64,000 bases of DNA from NCBI RefSeq assembly GCF_014205635.1, contig NZ_JACIIV010000004.1, positions 62,001-126,000 on the forward strand, read 5' to 3'. Of the stretch, positions 51,005 through 59,407 are shown piece after piece. Each line of letters starts with the position of its first letter. The stretch's first letter is position 1. Source of the DNA: Polymorphobacter multimanifer (lineage in GTDB: Bacteria > Pseudomonadota > Alphaproteobacteria > Sphingomonadales > Sphingomonadaceae). A model generated the notes under the pieces. The model was not told the DNA's origin. It was given only the letters and a program-made list of their open reading frames with translations, and ran no database searches. Position numbers and translations under genes: made by a program.

Positions 51005-52149
51005 AGCGTGGTCGCATCGGTGGGCAGGCCGAGGCCGACGCGGCCGGTCAGCTCCCAGGTGGGGGGTGCCACCATGATGTGCTGGGTGCAGACATGCGCA
51101 TCGCGGAAGCGGCGCTGCAGCGGGTGCTTGCTGTAGACGGCGGTGCCCCCCGCCATGTCATAGGCGGCGCGCACCACATCGGCGGCGGTGCGGGTGAGAT
51201 GGGTGGCGGCCTGGCGAAGCTTTGCGCGCGCCTCGACACCGATGGGGTTGCCGGTGAGCGCCTCGGCCCAGCCGCGCTCGATGCTCGCATGCGCCAGTGC
51301 GCGCGCGGCTTCGAGCCGGGCATCGATCTGCGAAAACTCCGCCTGCACCGTGCCGCGCTCGGCGAGGGTGCGGCTGGAGCCTTGCGCCTTTTTGGCGGTG
51401 GCGAGCGATTTCAGATCGTCGAGCGCAGCGCGGGCATTGCCGGCCGCGACTGCGGCAATGCCGAGCGCCAGCAGCCCGAACGGCGGGAAGGCATGGAGCG
51501 GGGCGGAACTGCGCGGGGTGTCGGTGAGGAAGGAGACGCTTCGGCTGGCGGGGATGCGCACATCCTGCACCGCCATGTCCCCCGAGCCGGTGCCGCGCAG
51601 GCCCGAGGCGTCCCAGGTGTCGATCAGCTCGACATCCTCGCGCCGGAAGAACATCATCCGATGGTCGGGCCCGCCGTTCGGCAGCGTGCGGAGCGTTCCA
51701 TCGTCGAAGATCATGGCGCCGCCGAGCAGCCATTGGCAGTTGGCCGAGCCCGAGGCCCAGGCCCAGCGGCCCGAGACGACGAAATCATCCCCATCCGCCT
51801 GCGCCTTGCCGAGCGGCGCGAAAACGCCGCCTGAAATCCCGGCGGGATCGGAAAACATTTCGGCGGCATGCTCGGCGGGCAGCCACGCGGCGGCAAGGGC
51901 TGTCGTGCTGGCGATCATCGTGCACCAGCCGGTGGCGGCATCGGCGGCACCGATCGTCTCCAGCACGTCGAAGAAGGTGCGCGCGGTCGTTTCGCCGCCG
52001 CCGAACGCCGCCGGCACGGTCATCCGGAACAGCCCGGCCAGTGCAAGCTGGTTCGCGAGATCGGCAGGCAGGCGACGCGCGGCCTCGGTCTCGGCGGCGC
52101 GCGCGGCGATGGTGGGGGTTAGATCGCGGGCGTTGTCGAGCAGCGTCAT
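51001..52149 (-). CDS. Acyl-CoA dehydrogenase-fold flavoprotein, HsaA-like (group D flavin monooxygenase or dehydrogenase)
   Basis: 382 residues with the acyl-CoA dehydrogenase fold but the divergent Acyl-CoA_dh_2 C-terminal domain. Motifs: LAGLFRMTVPAAFGGGE near 40, GWCTMIAST near 76, GVFAPLGKAQ and WAWASGSANCQWLLGG near 130, then THLTRTAADVVRAAYDMAGG near 325. These are shared with FMN/FAD-dependent oxygenases such as HsaA (steroid ring hydroxylation) and DszC. A separate flavin reductase would be needed and is not in the window. Overlaps neighbours by four bases on both sides. Confidence 0.87.
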   Translation of the reverse strand: MTLLDNARDLTPTIAARAAETEAARRLPADLANQLALAGLFRMTVPAAFGGGETTARTFFDVLETIGAADAATGWCTMIASTTALAAAWLPAEHAAEMFSDPAGISGGVFAPLGKAQADGDDFVVSGRWAWASGSANCQWLLGGAMIFDDGTLRTLPNGGPDHRMMFFRREDVELIDTWDASGLRGTGSGDMAVQDVRIPASRSVSFLTDTPRSSAPLHAFPPFGLLALGIAAVAAGNARAALDDLKSLATAKKAQGSSRTLAERGTVQAEFSQIDARLEAARALAHASIERGWAEALTGNPIGVEARAKLRQAATHLTRTAADVVRAAYDMAGGTAVYSKHPLQRRFRDAHVCTQHIMVAPPTWELTGRVGLGLPTDATTL

Positions 52150-53312
52150 AGCTTCATCAGGCTCGCGAGATTGTTGCGCTGCATGTCCGACGAGCCGCCG
52201 ACGATCGGCATACCGAGCAGATCCCGCACATGGCGCTCGACCTCGAAAGCGTCCGACAGGCCATAGGCGCCGAGCACCTGCTGGCAGGTTAGCGCAATCT
52301 CGACGCCGGAATCGGCAACGAACAGCTTCGCCATGCTTGTCTCGGTCGAACACGGGCGCCCTTCCTGCGCCAGCCAGGCGGCATGGTAGAGCATGTGGCG
52401 CCCCGCCTGCAGTTTGGTGCGGGCCGTTACGAGCTTGTGGCGGACCGACTGGTGCTGGCTGATCGGCTTGCCGAACTGCACGCGGTTCTGGGCATAGTCC
52501 CAGGCCTCGTCGAGGGCGGCGCGGGCGATGCCGAGCGCCACTGCGGTGATTTCCAGCTTCTCGACATCGAGCGCACGGCCGGCGAGCAGCTTCCAGCCCT
52601 TGTTCCAGTTGGCCTCGCCGCCGACGATCGCGGATTTGGGAAGACGAACATCGTCGAAATACACGTCCATCGAGGCGGTGTAGCGCAGGTTGGCATGGTG
52701 GATGGCTTGCATCGACACGCCGGGTGCATCGGTGGGGATGAGGACGAAGCTCAGATTCCTGTAGCGGTCCCCCGGCTCGCCGCTGCGCACCAGCGTGTAG
52801 ATCTGATGGCACCAGTCGGCCCCCGTGCACCAGCGCTTGGCGCCGGTGATGACGATCTCGTCCCCTTCCATCCGCGCCCGCGTTCCCACACTCGCGAGAT
52901 CGCCGCCGACATCGGGCTCCGAAAGCCCATAGGCGAAGAAGAGCTCGCCGCGCGCCAGCTTGGGCAGGAACTCCGCCTTCTGCTCGGGCGAGCCATTTTC
53001 CGAAAGGTTCATGCCGCCGTAGAAGGCCGTGTGGATGAACGGCCCGGCGAGGCACGGCCCGGCGCGCGCCAGTTCCTCGATCACGGCGATGGCAGCGATG
53101 ATGTCCTGCCCGGCCCCACCATATTCCTCCGGCACGGTGAGGGCGGTGAGCCCAAGCGTGTTGAGTTCGGCATAGACATCGCGCGGCCAGCGGCTGTCCC
53201 GGTCCCATTGCTGGCGGGCTTCGCGCGGCGCGTGCTGGGCGATGAAGCGCTCGATGGTGGCGCGCAGCGCCTGCACATGCTCGGGCTCGTCGGTGAAGGT
53301 CTGGAAGCTCAT
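52146..53312 (-). CDS. Acyl-CoA dehydrogenase
   Basis: FAD enzyme of 388 residues that introduces a trans-2 double bond in an acyl-CoA. Family signatures: VPEEYGGAG near 60, YGLSEPDVGGDLAS near 126, ITGAKRWCTGAD near 156, NRVQFGKPISQHQSVRHKL near 280. At the C-terminus GGSSDMQRN stands where medium-chain enzymes have YEGTAQIQR, so the usual catalytic Glu is absent at that position, as in several sterol- and cyclic-acid-specific homologues. The substrate is therefore likely not a simple fatty acid. Second gene of the operon. Confidence 0.93.
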   Translation of the reverse strand: MSFQTFTDEPEHVQALRATIERFIAQHAPREARQQWDRDSRWPRDVYAELNTLGLTALTVPEEYGGAGQDIIAAIAVIEELARAGPCLAGPFIHTAFYGGMNLSENGSPEQKAEFLPKLARGELFFAYGLSEPDVGGDLASVGTRARMEGDEIVITGAKRWCTGADWCHQIYTLVRSGEPGDRYRNLSFVLIPTDAPGVSMQAIHHANLRYTASMDVYFDDVRLPKSAIVGGEANWNKGWKLLAGRALDVEKLEITAVALGIARAALDEAWDYAQNRVQFGKPISQHQSVRHKLVTARTKLQAGRHMLYHAAWLAQEGRPCSTETSMAKLFVADSGVEIALTCQQVLGAYGLSDAFEVERHVRDLLGMPIVGGSSDMQRNNLASLMKL

Positions 53313-54103
53313 TCGCCGCTCAATTTTGCGGGGCGCCGCTCGCGCATGGCGGCAACCGCCTCGGCGCGGTCGGCGGTGAGGTTGGACATCATCTCATAGG
53401 CGATGCTGGCGTCCATCATCTGCGCCACCGCGGCCTTCAAAGGCTGGTTGGTGATCGTCTTGGTCCAGCGCACCGCCCAGCGCGGATTGGCCTGCAGCTT
53501 GCCCACGATCTCGGCCACCTTGGCATCGAGCTGGTCGGTGGGGACGGCGTGGTTGATGAGGCCGATGCGCGCCGCTTCGGGAGCTTTCAGCAGATCGCCG
53601 GTGAGCAGATACTCCTTGGCACGGGCATAGCCGATGAGCTGCGGCCAGATCACCGCCCCGCCATCGCCCGCCACCAGCCCGACCTTGACATGCGGATCGC
53701 CGATCACGGCATTCTCGTCGGCGATGATGATGTCGCACAGCAGGGCGATGGTGGCGCCGAGCCCGGCGGCAGCGCCGTTCAAGCGGCAGATGACCGGCTT
53801 TTCGATATCGAGCAGCGAAGTGACGATCCGCTTGGCATCCCAGCCGATATCGCGGAACTTGCGCGGGTCGGCGATCTGCTCGGCGAACCAGTCGAAATCG
53901 CCGCCGGCGCAGAAGGCGCGGCCATGGCCGGTGAGGATGATGATGTCCGACTCCGGATCGTGCTGGAGATCGGTGAACACCCGTGCCAGCTCGTCGTGGA
54001 GCAGCGCATCGACGCCATTGACCGGGCCGGGGGCGGCGATTGTCGCGGTGAGCACCCTGCCCTCGCGGCTGAAGCGGAAGCGCTCGTAGCTGTCGAATGC
54101 CAT
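53309..54103 (-). CDS. Enoyl-CoA hydratase/isomerase (crotonase) family protein with atypical active site
   Basis: 264-residue crotonase-fold protein. The oxyanion-hole segments CAGGDF (64-70) and NGAAAGLGA (109-117) are present. Aligned by eye with rat enoyl-CoA hydratase, the two catalytic Glu are replaced by Thr118 and His138, while Asp147 in VAGDGG sits where 4-chlorobenzoyl-CoA dehalogenase has its nucleophile Asp. Plain hydration is thus doubtful; isomerase, hydrolase or ring-cleaving chemistry is possible. ATG 54103 follows GGGGAGAG. First gene of the operon, divergent from the Wzz-like gene. Confidence 0.9.
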   Translation of the reverse strand: MAFDSYERFRFSREGRVLTATIAAPGPVNGVDALLHDELARVFTDLQHDPESDIIILTGHGRAFCAGGDFDWFAEQIADPRKFRDIGWDAKRIVTSLLDIEKPVICRLNGAAAGLGATIALLCDIIIADENAVIGDPHVKVGLVAGDGGAVIWPQLIGYARAKEYLLTGDLLKAPEAARIGLINHAVPTDQLDAKVAEIVGKLQANPRWAVRWTKTITNQPLKAAVAQMMDASIAYEMMSNLTADRAEAVAAMRERRPAKLSGE

Positions 54104-54238
54104 GCTCTCTCCCCGCGCAGGCCCGGCTGCATTGTCCGGGGCTTGCATCTTCATACTGGGTTGCTGCGACAGCTTCGGCAAGCTGGCAATTTTGCCGCAT
54201 GATGGACGCGCTTGCCGGCCTGTGCCATTGCGCGAGCG

Positions 54239-55204
54239 ATGCATGGGGCCGATGATCTCGACAGGCAGACGCCGCTGTTGCCGCGGCTGCTGGCGCCCTT
54301 GCGGCAGCGCTGGTGGCTGATGCCGCTGGGTGCGTTGCTGGTGACGGCGCTGATGCTCGTCTATCTGCTGCGCGCCCAACCGGTATGGACGGCGGAGATG
54401 CAGGTTTATCCCGCACCCGCCACCGCCGGCGTAGCGGCGCGGCGCGGGCTGGCGGGGCTGGCATCACAGGCCGGAGGCGGGCTGGCCGCCCTGACCGGCA
54501 GCCTTGGCGGCGGCGATTCCGCCCCGCCGTTCCGCTATTTTCTCGATGGTCTCACCTCGGCCGGCGTTGCCGAGCAACTGGCGAGCGACGAGGCCCTGCT
54601 GCGGCAGATGTTTCCGGCCGAATGGGATGCCGCCGGCCGCCGCTGGCGCCAGCCGGAAAGCCTGCGCCGATCGATTCGTGACGGGCTGTTCGGGCTGTTC
54701 GGGCTGCCGATTGCCCCCTGGACGCCGCCCGATGCGGCGCGGGTGCGCGAGTTCGTGGCTGCGGCGGTGCTGGTGCGCACCAGTGTGCGGTCGCCGCTTG
54801 TATCGATCAGCCTGTCGCACCCCGACAGGGCCTTTGCCACGCTGCTGCTCACCCGCGTCGTGGCGGCGGCGGATGACGAGCTTCGCGCCGCGGCGCGGCT
54901 GCGCGCGGAAGGCAATATCCGCTATCTCACCGACCAGCTTCGCAGCGCGCGCAGTGTGGACATGCGCGAGACGATCGTGACTTCGCTTTCCGAGGAAGAG
55001 CGCGGTGCCATGCTGAGCATGGTGCCCCTGCCCTTTGCCGCCGAGACCTTCATCGCGCCGCATGTCGGGCGCTGGCCGACAAGCCCCCGGCCGCTGCCGC
55101 TGCTGTTGGCGGCGCTGGTGGTGGGGGTGCTGCTTGGAGCAACAACGGCCTTCTGGCTGGGCTGGCGCAGCCGGCACCGGCGGGCGGCCGCAACAGCCTT
55201 CTAG
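54239..55204 (+). CDS. Wzz/chain-length-determinant-like membrane protein
   Basis: Polysaccharide co-polymerase candidate of 321 residues that would set polymer length or help export. Topology fits: transmembrane helix near residues 24-44 (WWLMPLGALLVTALMLVYLL), a large periplasmic helical domain and a second helix near 282-305 (PLPLLLAALVVGVLLGATT). There is no cytoplasmic tyrosine-kinase domain. ATG 54239 chosen; a TTG 27 bases earlier is less likely. Stop shares CTAG with the convergent GT8 gene. Confidence 0.8.
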   Translation: MHGADDLDRQTPLLPRLLAPLRQRWWLMPLGALLVTALMLVYLLRAQPVWTAEMQVYPAPATAGVAARRGLAGLASQAGGGLAALTGSLGGGDSAPPFRYFLDGLTSAGVAEQLASDEALLRQMFPAEWDAAGRRWRQPESLRRSIRDGLFGLFGLPIAPWTPPDAARVREFVAAAVLVRTSVRSPLVSISLSHPDRAFATLLLTRVVAAADDELRAAARLRAEGNIRYLTDQLRSARSVDMRETIVTSLSEEERGAMLSMVPLPFAAETFIAPHVGRWPTSPRPLPLLLAALVVGVLLGATTAFWLGWRSRHRRAAATAF

Positions 55205-56097
55205 CGACCCCGGAGCTGCCGGAACAGCCGCTCGACGGGCGCCGGCAGCAGCCGCCGCACCAGGGTCTTGATGCTGAAATCATCGGCCAGCCGGCTGCGA
55301 AAGGCGGTCTGGTTGCGATACTGCCAGTAGCGCTGCTTCATGGGGTGGTGGTCATTGAGCTGCCAAGGCTTTGACGAACCGGTGAAGTGGACGATCAACG
55401 GGTCGCGCACCGCTTCGGCGACCGCTTCGGCGCCGAAGGTGGCGATGGCATCGCTCTGGTCGGGCTGCCAGAAATTGCTGATGACATTGTGGCGGGGGTG
55501 GAGGCGCAGCCAGTCCCCGTCCAGCACGGCGTTGAGGCCGCACTGATCGGCAAAGCGGATCGCGTGCGGGGCGGCGCGGATGCGCTCGATGACGGTATGG
55601 CGCAGCGACCGGGCGCGCCAGGCATCGAGCCCGAGCAGCATCACGCCCGAGTTGAAATAGCCTGAATCCGGCCGCATGCGGAGGCCGGGGTGCGGGGCGG
55701 CGCCGGGATTTTCGACCGCACCGATCGCGTGGCTGCCAAGGTCGGTCGCCAGCAGCGGCGCGAGATCGCCAAGCACGATGAGATCGGAATCGAGGTAGAG
55801 CGCTTGCGGCGCATCGATCACATCGGCGGCGAACAGCCGGTAATAGGCGCTGCGCGCGAGATGGCCGACGACCGGCAGTGCGGCAAAGGCGCTATCCGGC
55901 AAATGATGGCTGGTGACGGGGTGCGGCACGCCGGCAGTGAGCCGCGCCAGTGCCTCGCCGTCGATATCGGTGTGGAGAATGTGGAAGTGGAATGCCAGGC
56001 CCGCATTGTTGACCAGCAGCGAGGCCAGCGCGGTGGCCATGTGCGGCAGATAGGCCCTGTCGGCGGCGAAGAGGATGTGGTGGACGGGCGGGCGCAT
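55201..56097 (-). CDS. Glycosyltransferase family 8 protein
   Basis: Retaining glycosyltransferase of 298 residues, using a UDP-hexose. The metal-binding DxD is DSD at 103-105 (LYLDSDLIV), the family FNSGVMLL and ADQCGLNAVL segments follow near 150 and 185, and HFTGSSKPW near 243 completes the nucleotide-sugar site. N-terminal ILFAADRAYLPHMATALASLL is typical for GT8. Acts in building the surface polysaccharide. Divergent from the flippase gene over 35 bases. Confidence 0.92.
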   Translation of the reverse strand: MRPPVHHILFAADRAYLPHMATALASLLVNNAGLAFHFHILHTDIDGEALARLTAGVPHPVTSHHLPDSAFAALPVVGHLARSAYYRLFAADVIDAPQALYLDSDLIVLGDLAPLLATDLGSHAIGAVENPGAAPHPGLRMRPDSGYFNSGVMLLGLDAWRARSLRHTVIERIRAAPHAIRFADQCGLNAVLDGDWLRLHPRHNVISNFWQPDQSDAIATFGAEAVAEAVRDPLIVHFTGSSKPWQLNDHHPMKQRYWQYRNQTAFRSRLADDFSIKTLVRRLLPAPVERLFRQLRGR

Positions 56098-56132
56098 GAC
56101 GCGCGCTGTGGCACAACCCCGGCGGCGCGGCT

Positions 56133-57491
56133 ATGGCACTGTCCATGGATGACGTGCGACCGGGGGTGCGGAAACGATTGGGCGCCGGGCTGAGCGCTGC
56201 GGTGGCGCGGCGTCCGGTGCTGGCCAGCATTGCGCGCAATGCCGGCTGGCAGGTTTCGGACCGGGTGCTGCGCATGGGCGTGGGCGTGTTCGTGAGCGTG
56301 TGGATCGCGCGCACCCTTGGCCCTGCGGATTTTGGCGCGCTCGGCTGGATGCAGGCGCTGGCCGGGCTGTTTCTTGCAGTCACTTCGCTGGGGATGGCCG
56401 AGATCATGGTGCGCGAGCTGGTGCGTGCGCCCGAGGATGCGCCGGAACTGATGGGCACCGCCCTTGCCATGCAGCTCGCCGGTGGCAGCATCGGCTATGG
56501 CCTGCTGATCATTACGGTGATGCTGCTGCGCCCCGGGGACGGCGACACGCTGCTGCTCGCGCTGGTGCTCGGCATCGGGCTGGTGGCGCAGGCGAGCGAT
56601 GTGGTGCGCTACTGGCATGATGCCCGGCTGGAAAGCCGCTATGCCATTTGGGTCACCAACGGGGTCTTTGCCGTGGTGAGCCTGGTGCGGGTGGCGTTGC
56701 TGCTTGCCGGGGCGCCGCTGCTGGCGTTTGCGATCATGATCAGCGTGGAGGCGGTGCTGACGGCAGCGGCGCTGCTCGTGCTGCAGAGCCGGCGGCAAGG
56801 CGGGTTGTTCCAGTGGAAGCCGCGGCTGGCGCGGGCACGGAGGCTGCTGGGGGAAAGCTGGCCGCTGCTGTTCGCCAGCATCGCCGTGCTCATCAACATG
56901 CGGATCGACCAGGTGATGCTCGGCGAAATGGCCAGCAACACGGCGGTGGGCCTTTATACGGCGGCGGTGCGGCTGAGCGAGATCTGGTACTTCGTGCCGA
57001 TGGTGATCGTGGCTTCGGCGTTTCCGGCGCTGGTGGCGGTGCATGGCAAGGACGAGCGCGCCGCCAACTGGCAATGGCGGCGGCTCTATGCGTTGATGTT
57101 CTGGATGGCGCTGGCGGCCGGCATGGGGGCGAGCGTGCTCGCGCGGCTGGTGGTGACGCTGCTCTATGGTGCCGATTACGCCGGTGCCGGCGCCGTGCTC
57201 GAGGTGCACATCTGGTCGGGGCTCGGGGTATGCCTGGGTGCGGTGTGGAGCAAATGGATGCTGCTCGAGGGCAAGCTGCGGCTCACGCTCTTCGTCCATG
57301 TCATGTCGGCGGTGACCAACATCGGCTGCAACCTGTGGTTGATCCCCGACTATGGCGCGATGGGCGCGGCGATGGCGACGCTGATCGCTTCGCTGCTGTC
57401 GGCCTTCATGAGCTTCTTCCTGCACCGGCCGTCGGTGGTGTTCGGCCATCTGGCAGCGGCGATCATGCCATGGCGGCTCGGAGCCGTTTGA
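56133..57491 (+). CDS. Wzx-like oligosaccharide flippase (polysaccharide biosynthesis family)
   Basis: Polytopic membrane protein of 452 residues with twelve to fourteen hydrophobic segments that would flip undecaprenyl-linked repeat units to the periplasm. Typical features: RMGVGVFVSVWIARTLGPADFGALGW near 45-70, INMRIDQVMLGEMASNTAVGLYTAA near 250-275 and LIPDYGAMGAAMATLIA near 405. The second ATG at 56145 is also possible. Its last 29 bases overlap the convergent glycosyltransferase gene. Confidence 0.9.
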   Translation: MALSMDDVRPGVRKRLGAGLSAAVARRPVLASIARNAGWQVSDRVLRMGVGVFVSVWIARTLGPADFGALGWMQALAGLFLAVTSLGMAEIMVRELVRAPEDAPELMGTALAMQLAGGSIGYGLLIITVMLLRPGDGDTLLLALVLGIGLVAQASDVVRYWHDARLESRYAIWVTNGVFAVVSLVRVALLLAGAPLLAFAIMISVEAVLTAAALLVLQSRRQGGLFQWKPRLARARRLLGESWPLLFASIAVLINMRIDQVMLGEMASNTAVGLYTAAVRLSEIWYFVPMVIVASAFPALVAVHGKDERAANWQWRRLYALMFWMALAAGMGASVLARLVVTLLYGADYAGAGAVLEVHIWSGLGVCLGAVWSKWMLLEGKLRLTLFVHVMSAVTNIGCNLWLIPDYGAMGAAMATLIASLLSAFMSFFLHRPSVVFGHLAAAIMPWRLGAV

Positions 57492-58404
57492 GCGGGCGAG
57501 CGAGCCAGGGGCGCTTCCTGATCTGCAGGCGGAGCCAGGTCGCGGCGGTGAGATCGAAGCTGTGGCGCTCGAGCAGGCGGTCGAGCGTGTCGGTGTCCCG
57601 GCCTTGCGGGGGCGTGAGCGGAAAGGCCAGCGGCGCCGGGCGCTGCGCGCGCACCGCCGCCGGCGCCTCGCCGATGGTGTGCGTCGCCTCGGCATCGAAG
57701 CCGATGTTCTCCACGAGCGACACCGAGGGCAGGACGCAGCTCATCCCCGCCAGGCGGCATGCTAGCACCCATTGATAATCCCAGGTGTCGAGGCTGCCGC
57801 TGGCCACCTGCCCGAGCCTGTCGATGAACATGTCGGCGGCAAGCTGCCGGCGGCCGAACCCGGCGCGGAAGGCGGGGAGCACCGCCGGCCAGTTCGACAG
57901 CGCGACATCGAAATGCGCCCAGGCCCGCCGCCAGCTCGCCCAGCCCCAGATCTGCGGATAGCCGGTGTAGCCCCAGCTCGCCCCATCGGCGGGAAGATGG
58001 CTGGCGACGAGGTTGATGCCGCCGATCATCCCGACCTGCGGATCGTCGCGGTGGCGTTCGAGCTGATCGTCGCAGAAGGCGAAAAAATCGGGCGTGGGCA
58101 GGATATCGTCTTCGAGGATGATGCCCTCGGGCTCGTGCGCGAAGAACCAGTCGATGGCGCCCGCCACGCCATGCTTGCAGCCGAGATTGGCATCGCGGAA
58201 CAGCGTGTGCACGTCGCACGGCCAATCGACGCCGGTGGCGATGCTGCGCACTGCCGCACAGCGCTCGGCTTCGCCGGCGCGCGATGGGCGGGGGCCATCG
58301 GCAGCGACATAGAGCTTCGGCGGGCGCGCGGCGCGGAGGCGCTCCATGACGGCAGCGGTCTTCTCCGGCCGGTTGAAAACGATGAGGAGGACCGGTGAGC
58401 GCAT
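57463..58404 (-). CDS. Glycosyltransferase (HlpA/GNT-I-like nucleotide-diphospho-sugar transferase)
   Basis: GT-A-fold transferase of 313 residues. N-terminal LLIVFNRPEKTAAVMERL and the metal site EDD at 98-100 (ILEDDILPTPDFF) are typical of the group of bacterial proteins annotated as hemolytic protein HlpA-like. GYPQIWGWASWRRAW near 150 is a family hallmark. Donor and acceptor unknown; with UDP-xylose synthase 20 bases upstream in the same operon, xylose transfer is a guess. Overlaps the flippase 3' end by 29 bases. Confidence 0.87.
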   Translation of the reverse strand: MRSPVLLIVFNRPEKTAAVMERLRAARPPKLYVAADGPRPSRAGEAERCAAVRSIATGVDWPCDVHTLFRDANLGCKHGVAGAIDWFFAHEPEGIILEDDILPTPDFFAFCDDQLERHRDDPQVGMIGGINLVASHLPADGASWGYTGYPQIWGWASWRRAWAHFDVALSNWPAVLPAFRAGFGRRQLAADMFIDRLGQVASGSLDTWDYQWVLACRLAGMSCVLPSVSLVENIGFDAEATHTIGEAPAAVRAQRPAPLAFPLTPPQGRDTDTLDRLLERHSFDLTAATWLRLQIRKRPWLARPLKRLRAAMA

Positions 58405-58424
58405 CGATGGGGCGCGAACGCCGC

Positions 58425-59366
58425 TCAGCCGCCGAGGCGCGTGCGGAAATAGGCGATGGTGCGTGCGAGCCCGTCGTCAAGCGGCACGCGCGGTGCCCAG
58501 CCGAGCTTCGCGGCAGCCAGGGTGATGTCCGGCTGGCGCTGGCGCGGATCATCCTGCGGCAGCGGCATGAAGCGGAGCTTCGACGGGCCGCCGACCTGGC
58601 GCAGCACGGCTTCGGCGAGTGCCAGCATGGTGAACTCGCCGGGGTTGCCGATGTTGACCGGGCCGGTGAAGCCCTTTTCCGTTTCCATCAGCGCCACCAT
58701 GCCGGTGATGAGATCGTCGACATAGCAGAAGCTGCGGGTCTGTTGGCCGTCGCCGTAGATGGTGATGTCCTCGCCCTTCAGCGCCTGGACGATGAAGTTG
58801 GAAACGACGCGGCCATCACCCGGGTGCATGCGCGGGCCATAGGTGTTGAAGATGCGCATCACCTTGATGTCGAGGCCGTGCTGGCGGTGATAATCGAAGA
58901 AGAGCGTCTCGGCGCAGCGCTTGCCCTCGTCGTAGCAGCTGCGCGGGCCGATCGGATTGACGCGCCCCCAATAGCTCTCGGGCTGGGGGTGGATTTCCGG
59001 ATCGCCATAGACCTCGCTGGTGGAGGCCTGCAGGATGCGGGCACGCAACCGCTTGGCGAGGCCGAGCATGTTGATGGCACCGTGCACGCTGGTCTTGGTC
59101 GTCTGCACCGGGTCATGCTGATAATGCACCGGGCTTGCCGGGCAGGCGAGATTGTAGATGGCATCGACCTCGACATAGAGCGGAAAGGTCACATCATGGC
59201 GCATCAGCTCGAAGCGCGGATGGCCGAGGAGATGCGCCACATTGGCCTTGGCGCCGGTGAAGAAATTGTCGAGGCAGATGACATCATGGCCGGCGCCGAT
59301 CAGGACGTCGCACAGGTGCGAACCGAGGAAGCCGGCGCCGCCGGTGACAAGAATGCGTTTGGACAT
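58425..59366 (-). CDS. UDP-glucuronate decarboxylase (UDP-xylose synthase)
   Basis: Extended SDR of 313 residues that converts UDP-glucuronic acid to UDP-xylose through a 4-keto intermediate. All hallmarks are present: NAD motif GGAGFLGSH at 9-17, [12 protein letters not shown] at 72-83, the TSEVYGDP segment near 115-123 and the catalytic Tyr145-x3-Lys149 in CYDEGKR. It provides xylose for the polysaccharide. ATG follows AAAGGG. Lies 41 bases after the glutamate dehydrogenase stop and 20 before the glycosyltransferase on the same strand. Confidence 0.95.
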   Translation of the reverse strand: MSKRILVTGGAGFLGSHLCDVLIGAGHDVICLDNFFTGAKANVAHLLGHPRFELMRHDVTFPLYVEVDAIYNLACPASPVHYQHDPVQTTKTSVHGAINMLGLAKRLRARILQASTSEVYGDPEIHPQPESYWGRVNPIGPRSCYDEGKRCAETLFFDYHRQHGLDIKVMRIFNTYGPRMHPGDGRVVSNFIVQALKGEDITIYGDGQQTRSFCYVDDLITGMVALMETEKGFTGPVNIGNPGEFTMLALAEAVLRQVGGPSKLRFMPLPQDDPRQRQPDITLAAAKLGWAPRVPLDDGLARTIAYFRTRLGG

Positions 59367-59407
59367 GGCGACCCTTTAGGGGCAAGTGCCGCTTCGGGAT
59401 AGATGTG

